This document shows, in pieces, positions 10,468 through 22,971 of a stretch of DNA of 64,000 nucleotides. Every line of letters begins with the position of its first letter. Position 1 is the first letter of the stretch. The stretch covers positions 4,030,001-4,094,000 of the forward strand of contig JAQSEB010000002.1 in NCBI GenBank assembly GCA_030063045.1, written 5' to 3'. The translations under genes were made by a program, and so were the position numbers. The notes beneath the pieces were generated by a model. It saw nothing but the letters and a program-made list of their open reading frames with translations. It searched no databases and was not told where the DNA came from. Source of the DNA: Pratylenchus scribneri (lineage: Eukaryota > Nematoda > Chromadorea > Rhabditida > Pratylenchidae).

Positions 10468-13290
10468 AGCCAAGATAAGATTCTTATTCCCTAAAGACAT
10501 TAATTAATTGACTCTATAAGTTACTTAGAAATTTCAAAATAAATTTTTTTAGCCAAGATAAGATTCTTATTCCCTAAAGACATTAATTAATTGACCCTAT
10601 AAGTTACTTAGAAATTTCAAAATAAATTTTTTTAGCCTAGATAAGATTCTTATTCCCTAAAGAAATTAATTAATCGACCCTAAAATAAATTTTTTTAGCC
10701 TAATAAAATTCTTTTTCCCTAAAGAAATTAATTAATCGACCCTAAAATAAATTTTTTTAGCCTAATAAGATTCTTATTCCCTAAAGAAATTAATTAATCG
10801 ACCCTAAAATAAATTTTTTTAGCCTAATAAGATTCTTATTCCCTAAAGACATTAATTAATTGACCCTAAAATAAATTTTTTTAGCCTAATAAGATTCTTA
10901 TTCCCTAAAGAAATTAATTAATTGACCCTAAAATAAATTTTTTTTAGCCTAATAAGATTCTTATTCCCTAAAGAAATTAATTAATCGACCCTAAAATAAA
11001 TTTTTTTAGCCTAATAAGATTCTTATTCCCTAAAGAAATTAATTAATTGACCCTAAAATAAATTTTTTTAGCCTAATAAGATTCTTATTCCCTAAAGAAA
11101 TTAATTAATCGACCCTAAAATAAATTTTTTTAGCCTAATAAGATTCTTATTCCCTAAAGAAATTAATTAATCGACCCTAAAATAAATTTTTTTAGCCTAA
11201 TAAGATTCTTATTCCCTAAAGAAATTAATTAATCGACACTAAAATAAATTTTTTTAGCCTAATAATATTCTTATTCCCTATAGAAATTAATTAATCGACC
11301 CTAAAATAAATTTTTTTAGCCTAATAAGATTCTTATTCCCTATAGAAATTAATTAATCGACCCTAAAATAAATTTTTTTAGCCTAATAAGATTCTTATTC
11401 CCTAAAGAAATTAATTAATCGACCCTAAAATAAATTTTTTTAGCCTAATAAGATTCTTATTCCCTAAAGAAATTAATTAATTGACCCTAAAATAAATTTT
11501 TTTTAGCCTAATAAGATTCTTATTCCCTAAAGAAATTAATTAATCGACCCTAAAATAAATTTTTTTAGCCTAATAAGATTCTTATTCCCTAAAGAAATTA
11601 ATTAATCGACCCTAAAATAAATTTTTTTAGCCTAATAAGATTCTTATTCCCTAAAGAAATTAATTAATTGACCCTATAAGTTACTTAGAAATTTCAAAAT
11701 AAATTTTTTTAGCCTAGATAAGATTCTTATTCCCTAAAGACATTAATTAATTGACCCTATAAGTTACTTAGAAATTTCAAAATAAATTTTTTTAGCCTAG
11801 ATAAGATTCTTATTCCCTAAAGACATTAATTAATTGACCCTATAAGTTACTTAGAAATTTCAAAATAAATTTTTTTAGCCTAGATAAGATTCTTATTCCC
11901 TAAAGACCTTAATTAATTGACCCTATAAGTTACTTAGAAATTTCAAAATAAATTTTTTTAGCCTAGATAAGATTCTTATTCCCTAAAGACATTAATTAAT
12001 TGACCCTATAAGTTACTTAGAAATTTCAAAATAAATTTTTTTAGCCTAGATAAGATTCTTATTCCCTAAAGACATTAATTAATTGACCCTATAAGTTACT
12101 TAGAAATTTCAAAATAAATTTTTTTAGCCTAGATAAGATTCTTATTCCCTAAAGAAATTAATTAATTGACCTTAAAATAAATTTTTTTAGCCTAGATAAG
12201 ATTCTTATTCCCTAAAGAAATTAATTAATTGACCTTAAAATAAATTTTTTTAGCCTAGATAAGATTCTTATTCCCTAAAGAAATTAATTAATTGACCTTA
12301 AAATAAATTTTTTTAGCCTAGATAAGATTCTTATTCCCTAAAGAAATTAATTAATCGACCCTAAAATAAATTTTTTTAGCCTAGATAAAATTCTTATTCC
12401 CTAAAGAAATTAATTAATCGACCCTAAAATAAATTTTTTTAGCCTAGATAAGATTCTTATTCCCTAAAGAAATTAATTAATTGACCTTAAAATAAATTTT
12501 TTTAGCCTAGATAAGATTCTTATTCCCTAAAGAAATTAATTAATCGACCCTAAAATAAATTTTTTTAGCCTAGATAAAATTCTTATTCCCTAAAGAAATT
12601 AATTAATCGACCCTAAAATAAATTTTTTTAGCCTAGATAAGATTCTTATTCCCTAAAGAAATTAATTAATTGACCTTAAAATAAATTTTTTTAGCCTAGA
12701 TAAGATTCTTATTCCCTAAAGACATTAATTAATTGACCCTATAAGTTACTTAGAAATTTCAAAATAAATTTTTTTAGCCTAGATAAGATTCTTAATCCCT
12801 AAAGACAGTAATTAATTGACCCTATAAGTTACTTAGAAATTTCAAAATAAATTTTTTTAGCCTAGATAAGATTCTTATTCCCTAAAGAAATTAATTAATT
12901 GACCTTAAAATAAATTTTTTTAGCCTAGATAAGATTCTTATTCCCTAAAGACATTAATTAATTGACCCTATAAGTTACTTAGAAATTTCAAAATAAATTT
13001 TTTTAGCCTAGATAAGATTCTTATTCCCTAAAGACATTAATTAATTGAATTAAAATAAATTTTTTTAGCCTAGATAAGATTCTTATTCCCTAAAGACATT
13101 AATTAATTGAATTAAAATAAATTTTTTTAGCCTAGATAAGATTCTTATTCCCTAAAGACATTAATTAATTGAATTAAAATAAATTTTTTTAGCCTAGATA
13201 AGATTCTTATTCCCTAAAGACATTAATTAATTGACCCTATAAGTTACTTAGAAATTTCAAAATAAATTTTTTTAGCCTAGATAAGATTCT

Positions 13291-14088
13291 TATTCCCTAA
13301 AGAAATTAATTAATCGACCCTAAAATAAATTTTTTTAGCCTAATAAAATTCTTTTTCCCTAAAGAAATTAATTAATCGACCCTAAAATAAATTTTTTTAG
13401 CCTAATAAGATTCTTATTCCCTAAAGAAATTAATTAATCGACCCTAAAATAAATTTTTTTAGCCTAATAAGATTCTTATTCCCTAAAGACATTAATTAAT
13501 TGACCCTAAAATAAATTTTTTTAGCCTAATAAGATTCTTATTCCCTAAAGAAATTAATTAATTGACCCTAAAATAAATTTTTTTTAGCCTAATAAGATTC
13601 TTATTCCCTAAAGAAATTAATTAATTGACCCTAAAATAAATTTTTTTAGCCTAATAAGATTCTTATTCCCTAAAGAAATTAATTAATTGACCCTAAAATA
13701 AATTTTTTTTAGCCTAATAAGATTCTTATTCCCTAAAGAAATTAATTAATCGACCCTAAAATAAATTTTTTTAGCCTAGATAAGATTCTTATTCCCTAAA
13801 GAAATTAATTAATCGACCCTAAAATAAATTTTTTTAGCCTAGATAAAATTCTTATTCCCTAAAGAAATTAATTAATCGACCCTAAAATAAATTTTTTTAG
13901 CCTAGATAAGATTCTTATTCCCTAAAGAAATTAATTAATTGACCTTAAAATAAATTTTTTTAGCCTAGATAAGATTCTTATTCCCTAAAGAAATTAATTA
14001 ATCGACCCTAAAATAAATTTTTTTAGCCTAGATAAAATTCTTATTCCCTAAAGAAATTAATTAATTGACCCTAAAATAAATTTTTTTT
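13291..14088 (+). repeat. Family A patch between the two block copies
   Basis: This patch holds mostly 62/63-bp units. Its first part matches about 10640-10970 at an offset of 2640 bp, with the AAAATTCTTTTT unit in the same place, and then departs from it. It also includes GATAAAATTC units also seen at 12.38 and 12.57 kb. This indicates a further duplication nested inside the larger 3.7-kb event. Confidence 0.7.
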
Positions 14089-17000
14089 AGCCTAATAAGA
14101 TTCTTATTCCCTAAAGAAATTAATTAATCGACCCTAAAATAAATTTTTTTAGCCAAGATAAGATTCTTATTCCCTAAAGACATTAATTAATTGACTCTAT
14201 AAGTTACTTAGAAATTTCAAAATAAATTTTTTTAGCCAAGATAAGATTCTTATTCCCTAAAGACATTAATTAATTGACCCTATAAGTTACTTAGAAATTT
14301 CAAAATAAATTTTTTTAGCCTAGATAAGATTCTTATTCCCTAAAGAAATTAATTAATCGACCCTAAAATAAATTTTTTTAGCCTAATAAAATTCTTTTTC
14401 CCTAAAGAAATTAATTAATCGACCCTAAAATAAATTTTTTTAGCCTAATAAGATTCTTATTCCCTAAAGAAATTAATTAATCGACCCTAAAATAAATTTT
14501 TTTAGCCTAATAAGATTCTTATTCCCTAAAGACATTAATTAATTGACCCTAAAATAAATTTTTTTAGCCTAATAAGATTCTTATTCCCTAAAGAAATTAA
14601 TTAATTGACCCTAAAATAAATTTTTTTTAGCCTAATAAGATTCTTATTCCCTAAAGAAATTAATTAATCGACCCTAAAATAAATTTTTTTAGCCTAATAA
14701 GATTCTTATTCCCTAAAGAAATTAATTAATTGACCCTAAAATAAATTTTTTTAGCCTAATAAGATTCTTATTCCCTAAAGAAATTAATTAATCGACCCTA
14801 AAATAAATTTTTTTAGCCTAATAAGATTCTTATTCCCTAAAGAAATTAATTAATCGACCCTAAAATAAATTTTTTTAGCCTAATAAGATTCTTATTCCCT
14901 AAAGAAATTAATTAATCGACACTAAAATAAATTTTTTTAGCCTAATAATATTCTTATTCCCTATAGAAATTAATTAATCGACCCTAAAATAAATTTTTTT
15001 AGCCTAATAAGATTCTTATTCCCTATAGAAATTAATTAATCGACCCTAAAATAAATTTTTTTAGCCTAATAAGATTCTTATTCCCTAAAGAAATTAATTA
15101 ATCGACCCTAAAATAAATTTTTTTAGCCTAATAAGATTCTTATTCCCTAAAGAAATTAATTAATTGACCCTAAAATAAATTTTTTTTAGCCTAATAAGAT
15201 TCTTATTCCCTAAAGAAATTAATTAATCGACCCTAAAATAAATTTTTTTAGCCTAATAAGATTCTTATTCCCTAAAGAAATTAATTAATCGACCCTAAAA
15301 TAAATTTTTTTAGCCTAATAAGATTCTTATTCCCTAAAGAAATTAATTAATTGACCCTATAAGTTACTTAGAAATTTCAAAATAAATTTTTTTAGCCTAG
15401 ATAAGATTCTTATTCCCTAAAGACATTAATTAATTGACCCTATAAGTTACTTAGAAATTTCAAAATAAATTTTTTTAGCCTAGATAAGATTCTTATTCCC
15501 TAAAGACATTAATTAATTGACCCTATAAGTTACTTAGAAATTTCAAAATAAATTTTTTTAGCCTAGATAAGATTCTTATTCCCTAAAGACATTAATTAAT
15601 TGACCCTATAAGTTACTTAGAAATTTCAAAATAAATTTTTTTAGCCTAGATAAGATTCTTATTCCCTAAAGACATTAATTAATTGACCCTATAAGTTACT
15701 TAGAAATTTCAAAATAAATTTTTTTAGCCTAGATAAGATTCTTATTCCCTAAAGACATTAATTAATTGACCCTATAAGTTACTTAGAAATTTCAAAATAA
15801 ATTTTTTTAGCCTAGATAAGATTCTTATTCCCTAAAGACATTAATTAATTGACCCTATAAGTTACTTAGAAATTTCAAAATAAATTTTTTTAGCCTAGAT
15901 AAGATTCTTATTCCCTAAAGACCTTAATTAATTGACCCTATAAGTTACTTAGAAATTTCAAAATAAATTTTTTTAGCCTAGATAAGATTCTTATTCCCTA
16001 AAGACATTAATTAATTGACCCTATAAGTTACTTAGAAATTTCAAAATAAATTTTTTTAGCCTAGATAAGATTCTTATTCCCTAAAGACATTAATTAATTG
16101 ACCCTATAAGTTACTTAGAAATTTCAAAATAAATTTTTTTAGCCTAGATAAGATTCTTATTCCCTAAGGATATTAATTAATTGACCCTAAGATATTCCTA
16201 GAAATTTCAAAATAAATTTTTTAGCCTAGATAAGATTCTTATTCCCTAAAGACATTAATTAATTGACCCTATAAGTTAATTAGAAATTTCAAAATAAATT
16301 TTTTTAGCCTAGATAAGATTCTTAATCCCTAAAGACATTAATTAATTGACCCTATAAGTTACTTAGAAATTTCAAAATAAATTTTTTTAGCCTAATAAGA
16401 TTCTTATTCCCTAAAGAAATTAATTAATCGACCCTAAAATAAATTTTTTTAGCCTAGATAAGATTCTTATTCCCTAAAGAAATTAATTAATCGACCCTAA
16501 AATAAATTTTTTTAGCCTAGATAAAATTCTTATTCCCTAAAGAAATTAATTAATCGACCCTAAAATAAATTTTTTTAGCCTAGATAAGATTCTTATTCCC
16601 TAAAGAAATTAATTAATTGACCTTAAAATAAATTTTTTTAGCCTAGATAAGATTCTTATTCCCTAAAGAAATTAATTAATCGACCCTAAAATAAATTTTT
16701 TTAGCCTAGATAAAATTCTTATTCCCTAAAGAAATTAATTAATCGACCCTAAAATAAATTTTTTTAGCCTAGATAAGATTCTTATTCCCTAAAGAAATTA
16801 ATTAATTGACCTTAAAATAAATTTTTTTTAGCCTAGATAAGATTCTTATTCCCTAAAGACATTAATTAATTGACCCTATAAGTTACTTAGAAATTTCAAA
16901 ATAAATTTTTTTAGCCTAGATAAGATTCTTAATCCCTAAAGACAGTAATTAATTGACCCTATAAGTTACTTAGAAATTTCAAAATAAATTTTTTTAGCCT

Positions 17001-17424
17001 AGATAAGATTCTTATTCCCTAAAGAAATTAATTAATTGACCTTAAAATAAATTTTTTTAGCCTAGATAAGATTCTTATTCCCTAAAGACATTAATTAATT
17101 GACCCTATAAGTTACTTAGAAATTTCAAAATAAATTTTTTTAGCCTAGATAAGATTCTTATTCCCTAAAGACATTAATTAATTGAATTAAAATAAATTTT
17201 TTTAGCCTAGATAAGATTCTTATTCCCTAAAGACATTAATTAATTGAATTAAAATAAATTTTTTTAGCCTAGATAAGATTCTTATTCCCTAAAGACATTA
17301 ATTAATTGAATTAAAATAAATTTTTTTAGCCTAGATAAGATTCTTATTCCCTAAAGACATTAATTAATTGACCCTATAAGTTACTTAGAAATTTCAAAAT
17401 AAATTTTTTTAGCCTAGATAAGAT
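14089..17424 (+). repeat. Block duplication, copy 2 (offset 3683 to 4137 bp)
   Basis: Matching markers are TTGACTCT at 14191, TCGACACT at 14917, the ACCTTAATTA unit at 15921 and GACAGTAATT at 16941. This copy has four more 83-bp units than copy 1. It also includes one unit of the divergent type (CTAAGGATATT with AAGATATTCCTAG) near 16165-16215, and a unit with TTAATTAG at about 16277. Its last kilobase matches 44.66-45.66 kb closely at an offset of 28358-28359 bp. Confidence 0.8.
17204..17265 (+). repeat. Reference GAATTAAAAT-type 62-bp unit
   Basis: This subtype replaces GACCCTAAAAT with GAATTAAAAT and so loses one of the two CCCTA blocks. It keeps GATAAG and GACATT of the long class but lacks the 20-bp segment. 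It first appears near 13.05 kb, expands at 17.1-19.6 kb, and returns at 45.5-46.4 kb and 49.87-50.77 kb. It could have arisen from a long unit by deletion, but the exact event cannot be read from this window. Confidence 0.88.
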
Positions 17425-17886
17425 TCTTATTCCCTAAAGACATTAATTAATTGAATTAAAATAAATTTTTTTAGCCTAGATAAGATTCTTATTCCCTAAA
17501 GACATTAATTAATTGACCCTATAAGTTACTTAGAAATTTCAAAATAAATTTTTTTAGCCTAGATAAGATTCTTAATCCCTAAAGACATTAATTAATTGAC
17601 CCGATAAGTTACTTAGAAATTTCAAAATAAATTTTTTTAGCCTAATAAGATTCTTATTCCCTAAAGAAATTAATTAATCGACCCTAAAATAAATTTTTTT
17701 AGCCTAGATAAGATTCTTATTCCCTAAAGACATTAATTAATTGAATTAAAATAAATTTTTTTAGCCTAGATAAGATTCTTATTCCCTAAAGACATTAATT
17801 AATTGAATTAAAATAAATTTTTTTAGCCTAATAAGATTCTTATTCCCTAAAGAAATTAATTAATCGACCCTAAAATAAATTTTTTT

Positions 17887-18445
17887 AGCCTAGATAAGAT
17901 TCTTATTCCCTAAAGACATTAATTAATTGAATTAAAATAAAATTTTTTAGCCTAGATAAGATTCTTATTCCCTAAAGACATTAATTAATTGAATTAAAAT
18001 AAATTTTTTTAGCCTAGATAAGATTCTTATTCCCTAAAGACATTAATTAATTGAATTAAAATAAAATTTTTTAGCCTAGATAAGATTCTTATTCCCTAAA
18101 GACATTAATTAATTGAATTAAAATAAATTTTTTTAGCCTAGATAAGATTCTTATTCCCTAAAGACATTAATTAATTGAATTAAAATAAAATTTTTTAGCC
18201 TAGATAAGATTCTTATTCCCTAAAGACATTAATTAATTGAATTAAAATAAATTTTTTTAGCCTAGATAAGATTCTTATTCCCTAAAGACATTAATTAATT
18301 GAATTAAAATAAAATTTTTTAGCCTAGATAAGATTCTTATTCCCTAAAGACATTAATTAATTGAATTAAAATAAATTTTTTTAGCCTAGATAAGATTCTT
18401 ATTCCCTAAAGACATTAATTAATTGAATTAAAATAAAATTTTTTT
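17887..18445 (+). repeat. 124-bp dimer higher-order repeat of GAATT-type units
   Basis: Two alternating forms of the GAATTAAAAT unit repeat as a dimer. One ends AAAATTTTTTAG (four A, six T) and the other ends AAATTTTTTTAG (three A, seven T). The four-A form recurs at 17941, 18065, 18189, 18313 and 18437, each exactly 124 bp apart. The last copy has an extra T. This is a clear local dimer amplification, and apart from the A/T boundary the units look identical. Confidence 0.93.
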
Positions 18446-19620
18446 AGCCTAATAAGATTCTTATTCCCTAAAGAAATTAATTAATCGACCCTAAAATAAA
18501 TTTTTTTAGCCTAGATAAGATTCTTATTCCCTAAAGACATTAATTAATTGAATTAAAATAAATTTTTTTAGCCTAATAAGATTCTTATTCCCTAAAGAAA
18601 TTAATTAATCGACCCGAAAATAAATTTTTTTAGCCTAGATAAGATTCTTATTCCCTAAAGACATTAATTAATCGACCCTATAAGTTACTTAGAAATTTCA
18701 AAATAAATTTTTTTAGCCTAGATAAGATTCTTATTCCCTAAAGACATTAATTAATTGACCCTATAAGTTACTTAGAAATTTCAAAATAAATTTTTTTAGC
18801 CTAGATAAGATTCTTATTCCCTAAAGACATTAATTAATTGACCCTATAAGTTACTTAGAAATTTCAAAATAAATTTTTTTAGCCTAATAAGATTCTTATT
18901 CCCTAAAGAAATTAATTAATCGACCCTAAAATAAATTTTTTTAGCCTAGATAAGATTCTTATTCCCTAAAGACATTAATTAATTGACCCTATAAGTTACT
19001 TAGAAATTTCAAAATAAATTTTTTTAGCCTAGATAAGATTCTTAATCCCTAAAGACAGTAATTAATTGACCCTATAAGTTACTTAGAAATTTCAAAATAA
19101 ATTTTTTTAGCCTAGATAAGATTCTTATTCCCTAAAGAAATTAATTAATTGAATTAAAATAAATTTTTTTAGCCTAGATAAGATTCTTATTCCCTAAAGA
19201 CATTAATTAATTGAATTAAAATAAATTTTTTTAGCCTAAAAAGATTCTTATTCCCTAAAGAAATTAATTAATCGACCCTAAAATAAATTTTTTTAGCCTA
19301 GATAAGATTCTTATTCCCTAAAGACATTAATTAATTGAATTAAAATAAATTTTTTTAGCCTATATAAGATTCTTATTCCCTAAAGAAATTAATTAATCGA
19401 CCCTAAAATAAATTTTTTTAGCCTAGATAAGATTCTTATTCCCTAAAGACATTAATTAATTGACCCTATAAGTTACTTAGAAATTTCAAAATAAATTTTT
19501 TTAGCCTAGATAAGATTCTTATTCCCTAAAGACATTAATTAATTGAATTAAAATAAATTTTTTTAGCCTAGATAAGATTCTTATTCCCTAAAGAAATTAA
19601 TTAATCGACCCTAAAATAAA
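18446..19620 (+). repeat. Family A mosaic of short, long and GAATT-type units
   Basis: All three unit types are interleaved without a clear period. Private variants include GACCCGAAAAT near 18612, a long unit with TCGACC at 18672 (rare in long units), CCTAAAAAG near 19236 and CCTATATAAG near 19369. GACAGTAATT at 19054 recurs here, the third of five copies in the window. No gene is present. Confidence 0.8.
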
Positions 19621-20345
19621 TTTTTTTAGCCTAGATAAGATTCTTATTCTCTAAAGACATTAATTAATTGACCCTAAAATAAATTTTTTTAGCCTAGATA
19701 AGATTCTTATTCCCTAAAGAAATTAATTAATCGACCCTAAAATAAATTTTTTTAGCCTAGATAAGATTCTTATTCCCTAAAGAAATTAATTAATCGACCC
19801 TAAAATAAATTTTTTTAGCCTAGATAAGATTCTTATTCTCTAAAGACATTAATTAATTGACCCTAAAATAAATTTTTTTAGCCTAGATAAGATTCTTATT
19901 CCCTAAAGAAATTAATTAATCGACCCTAAAATAAATTTTTTTAGCCTAGATAAGATTCTTATTCCCTAAAGAAATTAATTAATCGACCCTAAAATAAATT
20001 TTTTTAGCCTAGATAAGATTCTTATTCCCTAAAGAAATTAATTAATCGACCCTAAAATAAATTTTTTTAGCCTAGATAAGATTCTTATTCCCTAAAGAAA
20101 TTAATTAATCGACCCTAAAATAAATTTTTTTAGCCTAGATAAGATTCTTATTCTCTAAAGACATTAATTAATTGACCCTAAAATAAATTTTTTTAGCCTA
20201 GATAAGATTCTTATTCTCTAAAGACATTAATTAATTGACCCTAAAATAAATTTTTTTAGCCTAGATAAGATTCTTATTCTCTAAAGACATTAATTAATTG
20301 ACCCTAAAATAAATTTTTTTAGCCTAGATAAGATTCTTATTCCCT
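19621..20345 (+). repeat. 63-bp units with TTCTCT variant
   Basis: Units have GATAAG without the 20-bp segment, which makes them 63 bp. A private variant TTCTCTAAAG (for TTCCCTAAAG) starts at 19647, 19836, 20151, 20214 and 20277. The gaps are 189, 315, 63 and 63 bp, all multiples of 63, so the register is exact. TTCTCT units are always linked to GACATT and TTGACCCTAAAAT, while the intervening units are GAAATT and TCGACC. Confidence 0.9.
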
Positions 20346-22137
20346 AAAGACATTAATTAATTGAATTAAAATAAATTTTTTTAGCCTAGATAAGATTCTT
20401 ATTCCCTAAAGAAATTAATTAATCGACCCTAAAATAAATTTTTTTAGCCTAGATAAGATTCTTATTCCCTAAAGACATTAATTAATTGACCCTATAAGTT
20501 ACTTAGAAATTTCAAAATAAATTTTTTTAGCCTAGATAAGATTCTTATTCCCTAAAGACATTAAGTTACTTAGAAATTTCAAAATAAATTTTTTTAGCCT
20601 AGATAAGATTCTTATTCCCTAAAGACATTAATTAATTGACCCTATAAGTTACTTAGAAATTTCAAAATAAATTTTTTTTAGCCTAGATAAGATTCTTAAT
20701 CCCTAAAGACATTAATTAATTGACCCTATAAGTTACTTAGAAATTTCAAAATAAATTTTTTTAGCCTAATAAGATTCTTATTCCCTAAAGAAATTAATTA
20801 ATCGACCCTAAAATAAATTTTTTTAGCCTAGATAAGATTCTTATTCCCTAAAGACATTAATTAATTGAATTAAAATAAATTTTTTTAGCCTAATAAGATT
20901 CTTATTCCCTAAAGAAATTAATTAATCGACCCTAAAATAAATTTTTTTAGCCTAGATAAGATTCTTATTCCCTAAAGACATTAATTAATTGACCCTATAA
21001 GTTACTTAGAAATTTCAAAATAAATTTTTTTAGCCTAGATAAGATTCTTATTCCCTAAAGACATTAATTAATTGACCCTATAAGTTACTTAGAAATTTCA
21101 AAATAAATTTTTTTAGCCTAGATAAGATTCTTATTCCCTAAAGACATTAATTAATTGACCCTATAAGTTACTTAGAAATTTCAAAATAAATTTTTTTAGC
21201 CTAGATAAGATTCTTATTCCCTAAAGAAATTAATTAATTGACCTTAAAATAAATTTTTTTAGCCTAGATAAGATTCTTATTCCCTAAAGACATTAATTAA
21301 TTGACCCTATAAGTTACTTAGAAATTTCAAAATAAATTTTTTTAGCCTAGATAAGATTCTTATTCCCTAAAGACATTAATTAATTGAATTAAAATAAATT
21401 TTTTTAGCCTAGATAAGATTCTTATTCCCTAAAGAAATTAATTAATCGACCCTAAAATAAATTTTTTTAGCCTAGATAAGATTCTTATTCCCTAAAGACA
21501 TTAATTAATTGACCCTATAAGTTACTTAGAAATTTCAAAATAAATTTTTTTAGCCTAGATAAGATTCTTATTCCCTAAAGACATTAATTAATTGAATTAA
21601 AATAAATTTTTTTAGCCTAGATAAGATTCTTATTCCCTAAAGAAATTAATTAATCGACCCTAAAATAAATTTTTTTAGCCTAGATAAGATTCTTATTCCC
21701 TAAAGACATTAATTAATTGACCCTATAAGTTACTTAGAAATTTCAAAATAAATTTTTTTAGCCTAGATAAGATTCTTATTCCCTAAAGACATTAAGTTAC
21801 TTAGAAATTTCAAAATAAATTTTTTTAGCCTAGATAAGATTCTTATTCCCTAAAGACATTAATTAATTGACCCTATAAGTTACTTAGAAATTTCAAAATA
21901 AATTTTTTTAGCCTAGATAAGATTCTTAATCCCTAAAGACATTAATTAATTGACCCTATAAGTTACTTAGAAATTTCAAAATAAATTTTTTTAGCCTAAT
22001 AAGATTCTTATTCCCTAAAGAAATTAATTAATCGACCCTAAAATAAATTTTTTTAGCCTAGATAAGATTCTTATTCCCTAAAGACATTAATTAATTGACC
22101 CTATAAGTTACTTAGAAATTTCAAAATAAATTTTTTT
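20346..22137 (+). repeat. Family A segment with a 1231-bp tandem duplication
   Basis: A rare shortened long unit recurs at 1231 bp (GACATTAAGTTAC junction near 20561 and 21792). A linked CTTAATCCC unit recurs at 1230 bp (GATTCTTAAT at 20691 and 21921). The one-base difference is explained by an eighth T in the first copy. The content is mainly 83-bp units with a few 62-bp and GAATT units. Confidence 0.85.
20556..20580 (+). repeat. Truncated long unit with internal 16-bp deletion (first copy)
   Basis: Here GACATTA runs straight into AGTTACTTAG, skipping about 16 bp that normally hold the second half of TTAATTAATT plus GACCCTATA. The unit is about 67 bp instead of 83. The same truncated unit appears at about 21787-21811, so the deletion came before the 1231-bp duplication. 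It is one of the few internal deletions inside a unit in this array. Confidence 0.85.
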
Positions 22138-22971
22138 AGCCTAGATAAGATTCTTATTCCCTAAAGACATTAATTAATTGACCCTAAGATATTCCTAGAA
22201 ATTTCAAAATAAATTTTTTTAGCCTAGTTAAGATTCTTATTCCCTAAGCATATTAATTAATTAACCCTATAAGTTACTTAGAAATTTCAAAATAAATTTT
22301 TTTAGCCTAGATAAGATTCTTATTCCCTAAGGATATTAATTAATTAACCCTTTAAGGTACCTAGAAATTTCAAAATAAATTTTTTTAGCCTAGGTAAGAT
22401 TCTTATTCCCTAAGGATATTAATTAATTAACCCTAAGATATTCCTAGAAATTTCAAAATAAATTTTTTTAGCCTAGATAAGATTCTTATTCCCTAAGGAT
22501 ATTAATTAATTAACCCTTTAAGTTACCTAGAAATTTCAAAATAAATTTTTTTAGCCTAGATAAGATTCTTATTCCCTAAGGATATTAATTAATTAACCCT
22601 AAGATATTCCTAGAAATTTCAAAATAAATTTTTTTAGCCTAGATAAGATTCTTATTCCCTAAGGATATTAATTAATTGACCCTAAGATATTCCTAGAAAT
22701 TTCAAAATAAATTTTTTTAGCCTAGATAAGATTCTTATTCCCTAAGGATATTAGTTAATTGACCCTATAAGTTACCTAGAAATTTCAAAATAAATTCTTT
22801 TAGCCTAGATAAGATTCTTATTCCCTAAGGATATTAATTAATTAATTAACCCTTTAAGTTACCTAGAAATTTCAAAATAAATTTTTTTAGCCTAGATAAG
22901 ATTCTTATTCCCTAAGGATATTAATTAATTAACCCTTTAAGTTACCTAGAAATTTCAAAATAAATTTTTTT
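22138..22971 (+). repeat. Divergent family A subfamily block
   Basis: After the first unit, units here read CTAAGGATATTAATTAATT or, once, CTAAGCATATT. They have TAACCC or GACCC, then TTTAAGTTACCTAG or AAGATATTCCTAG where the normal long unit has ATAAGTTACTTAG. Length remains 83 bp (reference 22470-22552), except one unit near 22830 with an extra ATTA. Variation between units is higher than anywhere else in family A. Single units of this kind occur at about 16165, 40001 and 44525. It could be an older, less homogenised subfamily. Confidence 0.88.

Larger units (their letters stand above)
10406..13290 (+). repeat. Block duplication, copy 1 (offset 3683 bp to copy 2)
   Basis: This block starts at the 62-bp unit before the CCAAG unit at 10468. 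It includes TTGACTCT (10508), TCGACACT (11234), a GACCTT-A unit (11906) and GACAGTAATT (12804). The same markers recur in the same order in copy 2. The offset is 3683 bp at the first two, 4015 at 11906 (332 bp more, exactly four 83-bp units) and 4137 at 12804. The copies therefore diverged mainly by gain or loss of whole units. Confidence 0.82.
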
